Assembly (NCBI GenBank): GCA_903958995.1 | Contig: CAJBVG010000313.1 | Span: 1 to 8,328 of the forward strand | From: an uncultured bacterium | GTDB lineage: Bacteria; Bacteroidota; Bacteroidia; Sphingobacteriales; Sphingobacteriaceae | DNA length: 8,328 nt | Direction of reading: 5' to 3' | Notes under the pieces: generated by a model | What the model was told of the DNA's origin: nothing | The model's database searches: none | What the model saw: only the letters and a program-made list of their open reading frames with translations | Shown: positions 7,180-8,328 of the stretch, piece after piece | How positions within the stretch are numbered: the stretch's first letter is position 1 | How the letters are laid out: every line of letters begins with the position of its first letter | Position numbers and translations under genes: made by a program

Positions 7180-7362
7180 TTACTTAATTTCTTTATGTAC
7201 AGTAACGCGTTTTAACACTGGATTGAATTTCTTCATTTCCAAACGCTCTGTAGTGTTTTTCTTGTTTTTAGTCGTGATATAACGAGACATACCCGCTACT
7301 CCGCTATCTTTATGCTCTGTACATTCTAAGATGACCTGAACTCTATTGCCTTTCTTTGCCAT
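7180..7362 (-). CDS. rpmG: 50S ribosomal protein L33
   Basis: A 60-residue basic protein of the large ribosomal subunit, located near the E site and the L1 stalk region. MAKKGNRVQVILECTEH, the YITTKNKKNTTERLEMKKF segment and a VTVHKEIK end are typical of L33. Only one cysteine (in ECT) is present, so this is the zinc-independent form lacking the paired CxxC motifs. It lies 19 bases downstream of rpmB and 20 bases upstream of the DUF4295 gene, forming one short operon. No Shine-Dalgarno site is visible in the gap, as usual for Bacteroidota. Confidence 0.97.
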   Translation of the reverse strand: MAKKGNRVQVILECTEHKDSGVAGMSRYITTKNKKNTTERLEMKKFNPVLKRVTVHKEIK

Positions 7363-7381
7363 TTCTTTACTTACTTATAAA

Positions 7382-7615
7382 TTAAATCTTACCGTTTTTA
7401 ACGAATTTGTTAATAACAGCAGTGATTCCATTCTTATCAATTGTTTTTAAAGCTGACGTAGAGACCTTTAACGTAATCCATGAATCCTCTTCAGGGATGT
7501 AGAATCTCTTCGTTTTCAAATTAGGATAAAATCTTCTTTTGGTCTTACGGTTCGAATTTGAAACGTTATTACCAACCATCGCAGCTTTTCCTGTTAAATC
7601 ACAAATCTTTGACAT
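7382..7615 (-). CDS. rpmB: 50S ribosomal protein L28
   Basis: A 77-residue basic protein of the large ribosomal subunit. The N-terminus MSKICDLTGK, the NVSNSNRKTKRRFYPNL stretch and the WITLKVSTSALKTIDKNG segment are diagnostic of L28. Only Cys5 is present, so this is a cysteine-poor form without a zinc site. It is the first gene of the rpmB-rpmG-DUF4295 operon and has a good promoter 41-71 bases upstream. It diverges from the zinc-ribbon gene on the plus strand, with 157 bases between the two start codons. Confidence 0.97.
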   Translation of the reverse strand: MSKICDLTGKAAMVGNNVSNSNRKTKRRFYPNLKTKRFYIPEEDSWITLKVSTSALKTIDKNGITAVINKFVKNGKI

Positions 7616-7655
7616 GACGATTATATTTTGTTCTATTAATTTATTTTAGAGTGTG

Positions 7656-7686
7656 CAAATATCTGAAATTTTATCGTACGGGCAAA
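7656..7686 (-). promoter_or_regulatory. Promoter of the rpmB-rpmG-DUF4295 operon (TTTG-N19-GATATTTG)
   Basis: On the minus strand TTTG at 7686-7683 is followed after 19 bases by GATATTTG at 7663-7656. This departs by one base from the Bacteroidota TAnnTTTG -7 consensus, and the spacing is ideal. The predicted leader is about 35 bases and AT-rich, and no L28-binding structure is apparent in it. Confidence 0.62.
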
Positions 7687-7714
7687 TCTTTTTTTAAAAT
7701 AGTTTGAGAAAGAA

Positions 7715-7751
7715 TACATTTGCTATATATCTCGCTAATTTAGTATATTTA
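7715..7751 (+). promoter_or_regulatory. Promoter region of the zinc-ribbon/HTH gene (two alternative -7 boxes)
   Basis: TACATTTG (7715-7722) is a full TAnnTTTG match but lacks a clear -33 TTG at normal distance. Alternatively its TTTG (7719-7722) serves as the -33 box of a second promoter, with TATATTTA at 7744-7751 after 21 bases; this is one base off consensus and would leave a leader of about 15 bases before the ATG at 7773. The sequence does not decide between them. Confidence 0.4.
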
Positions 7752-7772
7752 TGCAAAATTAGTATAGTTCAT

Positions 7773-8198
7773 ATGTCAAAACAGATTTTTTGCCCTAAAT
7801 GTCAGTCGGAAAACTACGTAAAAAGCGGCATAGTTAAAGACCGTCAACGCTACACTTGTAAGTCGTGTAAGTACCATTTTACTGTTCAAAAAGAAGGTAA
7901 AAAAGTAGATAATTATTATGTCACAAAAGCTCTACAACTCTATCTAGAAGGAGTATCTTACCGCGAAATCGAAAGAATCTTAGGAGTAAGTCATGTCTCT
8001 GTTATGAATTGGGTTAAACAATACATCAAAGTTCGTCCGAACATACAAGAATACCATCCTACCTATAAAATCTTCAAGCATCAAGAATTTATCGACTTTG
8101 TTCAAGATCAATCGCACCTAAAAGGGGCTGGAATGATGTTAACAGAGTTGGGGGATAAATACATGTTAATTAAATGGGAGCGCTTTAAAAATAGGTAA
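7773..8198 (+). CDS. Standalone IS1 InsA-like zinc-ribbon and helix-turn-helix protein
   Basis: A 141-residue protein. Residues 7-32 form a zinc ribbon (CPKC at 7-10, CKSC at 29-32) with the RQRYTCKSC pattern of IS1 InsA proteins. Residues 52-83 form a helix-turn-helix (LYLEGVSYREIERILGVS then VSVMNWVKQY). The remaining 55 or so residues are a unique tail ending in LTELGDKYMLIKWERFKNR. No DDE catalytic domain follows in any frame, no terminal inverted repeats or target duplication are seen, and the gene is intact. It is therefore more likely a domesticated DNA-binding protein than an active insertion sequence; its target is unknown. The ATG at 7773 is preferred over an in-frame TTG at 7704, because the extra 23 residues would overlap the promoter signals and do not resemble the family. 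It diverges from rpmB and could regulate itself or its neighbour. The function is inferred from domains only. Confidence 0.82.
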   Translation: MSKQIFCPKCQSENYVKSGIVKDRQRYTCKSCKYHFTVQKEGKKVDNYYVTKALQLYLEGVSYREIERILGVSHVSVMNWVKQYIKVRPNIQEYHPTYKIFKHQEFIDFVQDQSHLKGAGMMLTELGDKYMLIKWERFKNR

Positions 8199-8229
8199 TT
8201 GAGCTATTAATTAATGTTTTAGACTAAAA

Positions 8230-8317
8230 TGAAAGACAGTATTTAGTCACATTAACACATATGTATACCACATTTCATTTCTGAGCCATACTATTGGAAT
8301 TTAGATATTGTCTTTTG
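8230..8317 (+). repeat. Imperfect inverted repeat downstream of the zinc-ribbon gene
   Basis: Bases 8230-8247 can pair with 8300-8317 as 18 continuous pairs, 13 Watson-Crick and 5 G-U, around a 52-base loop. The G-U pairs hold only for plus-strand RNA. A second short stem, GACTAAA (8222-8228) with TTTAGTC (8242-8248), would compete with it. There is no T-tract, so it is not a standard terminator. The 130 bases from 8199 to the window end hold no supported gene. Confidence 0.35.
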
Positions 8318-8328
8318 CGCGGAGAGGC

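Noticed and set aside
7704..7772. A 23-residue N-terminal extension of the zinc-ribbon protein from a TTG codon
   Set aside because: It overlaps the promoter-like boxes and lacks family resemblance; the ATG at 7773 gives the normal start just before the first CxxC.
8199..8328. A tRNA 5' end (GGAGAGGC at the edge), a minus-strand gene tail, or a second transposase frame
   Set aside because: Only eight bases resemble a tRNA-Ser start, the minus-strand frame shows just 17 unremarkable codons, and no DDE-like peptide is present in any frame.
7773..8328. A complete IS1-type insertion sequence
   Set aside because: No InsB-like frame, terminal inverted repeats matching both sides, or target-site duplication can be found.
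1..8328. CRISPR array, toxin-antitoxin pair, phage genes or other defence system
   Set aside because: No regularly spaced repeats or recognisable proteins of such systems are present; the gene content is mostly housekeeping.

Overview
The window looks like a chromosomal segment of a Bacteroidota bacterium, most likely of the flavobacterial type. The base composition is AT-rich. One protein carries a type IX secretion (T9SS) C-terminal sorting domain. Several genes are preceded by TAnnTTTG-like -7 boxes, the phylum's housekeeping promoter signature, and Shine-Dalgarno sites are mostly absent. The order rpmB-rpmG-DUF4295-ftsY-rimO and the bacillithiol gene bshC also fit this group. The genus cannot be told from the sequence.

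All genes but one are on the minus strand, so they are read from right to left. Starting from a promoter near 7656-7686, a ribosomal cluster encodes L28 (rpmB), L33 (rpmG) and a 51-residue DUF4295 protein that is absent from the ORF list. A U-tract hairpin follows at 6952-6981. Next come ftsY (signal recognition particle receptor) and rimO (methylthiotransferase for ribosomal protein S12), separated by one base. After 58 bases comes bshC (last step of bacillithiol synthesis). A 198-base AT-rich spacer leads to a 618-residue secreted Asp-box protein with a T9SS tail. That gene ends at a strong hairpin terminator (891-922), whose T-tract overlaps the apparent promoter of the last gene, a malate/L-lactate dehydrogenase-family (Ldh_2) oxidoreductase cut off by the left edge.

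The only plus-strand gene (7773-8198) diverges from rpmB. It encodes a 141-residue protein with an IS1 InsA-like zinc ribbon and helix-turn-helix but no transposase catalytic domain, so it may be a domesticated DNA-binding protein. The right-hand 130 bases hold no supported gene, only an imperfect inverted repeat.

The right half is a translation and membrane-targeting block: two 50S proteins, the SRP receptor and a ribosome-modifying enzyme. The left half is accessory: thiol redox, a surface or secreted protein, and an oxidoreductase. No CRISPR array, complete mobile element, rRNA or defence system is visible. The points most worth checking are the standalone IS1-like regulator, -7 boxes lying 3-4 bases before two start codons (suggesting leaderless mRNAs), and the terminator/promoter overlap.
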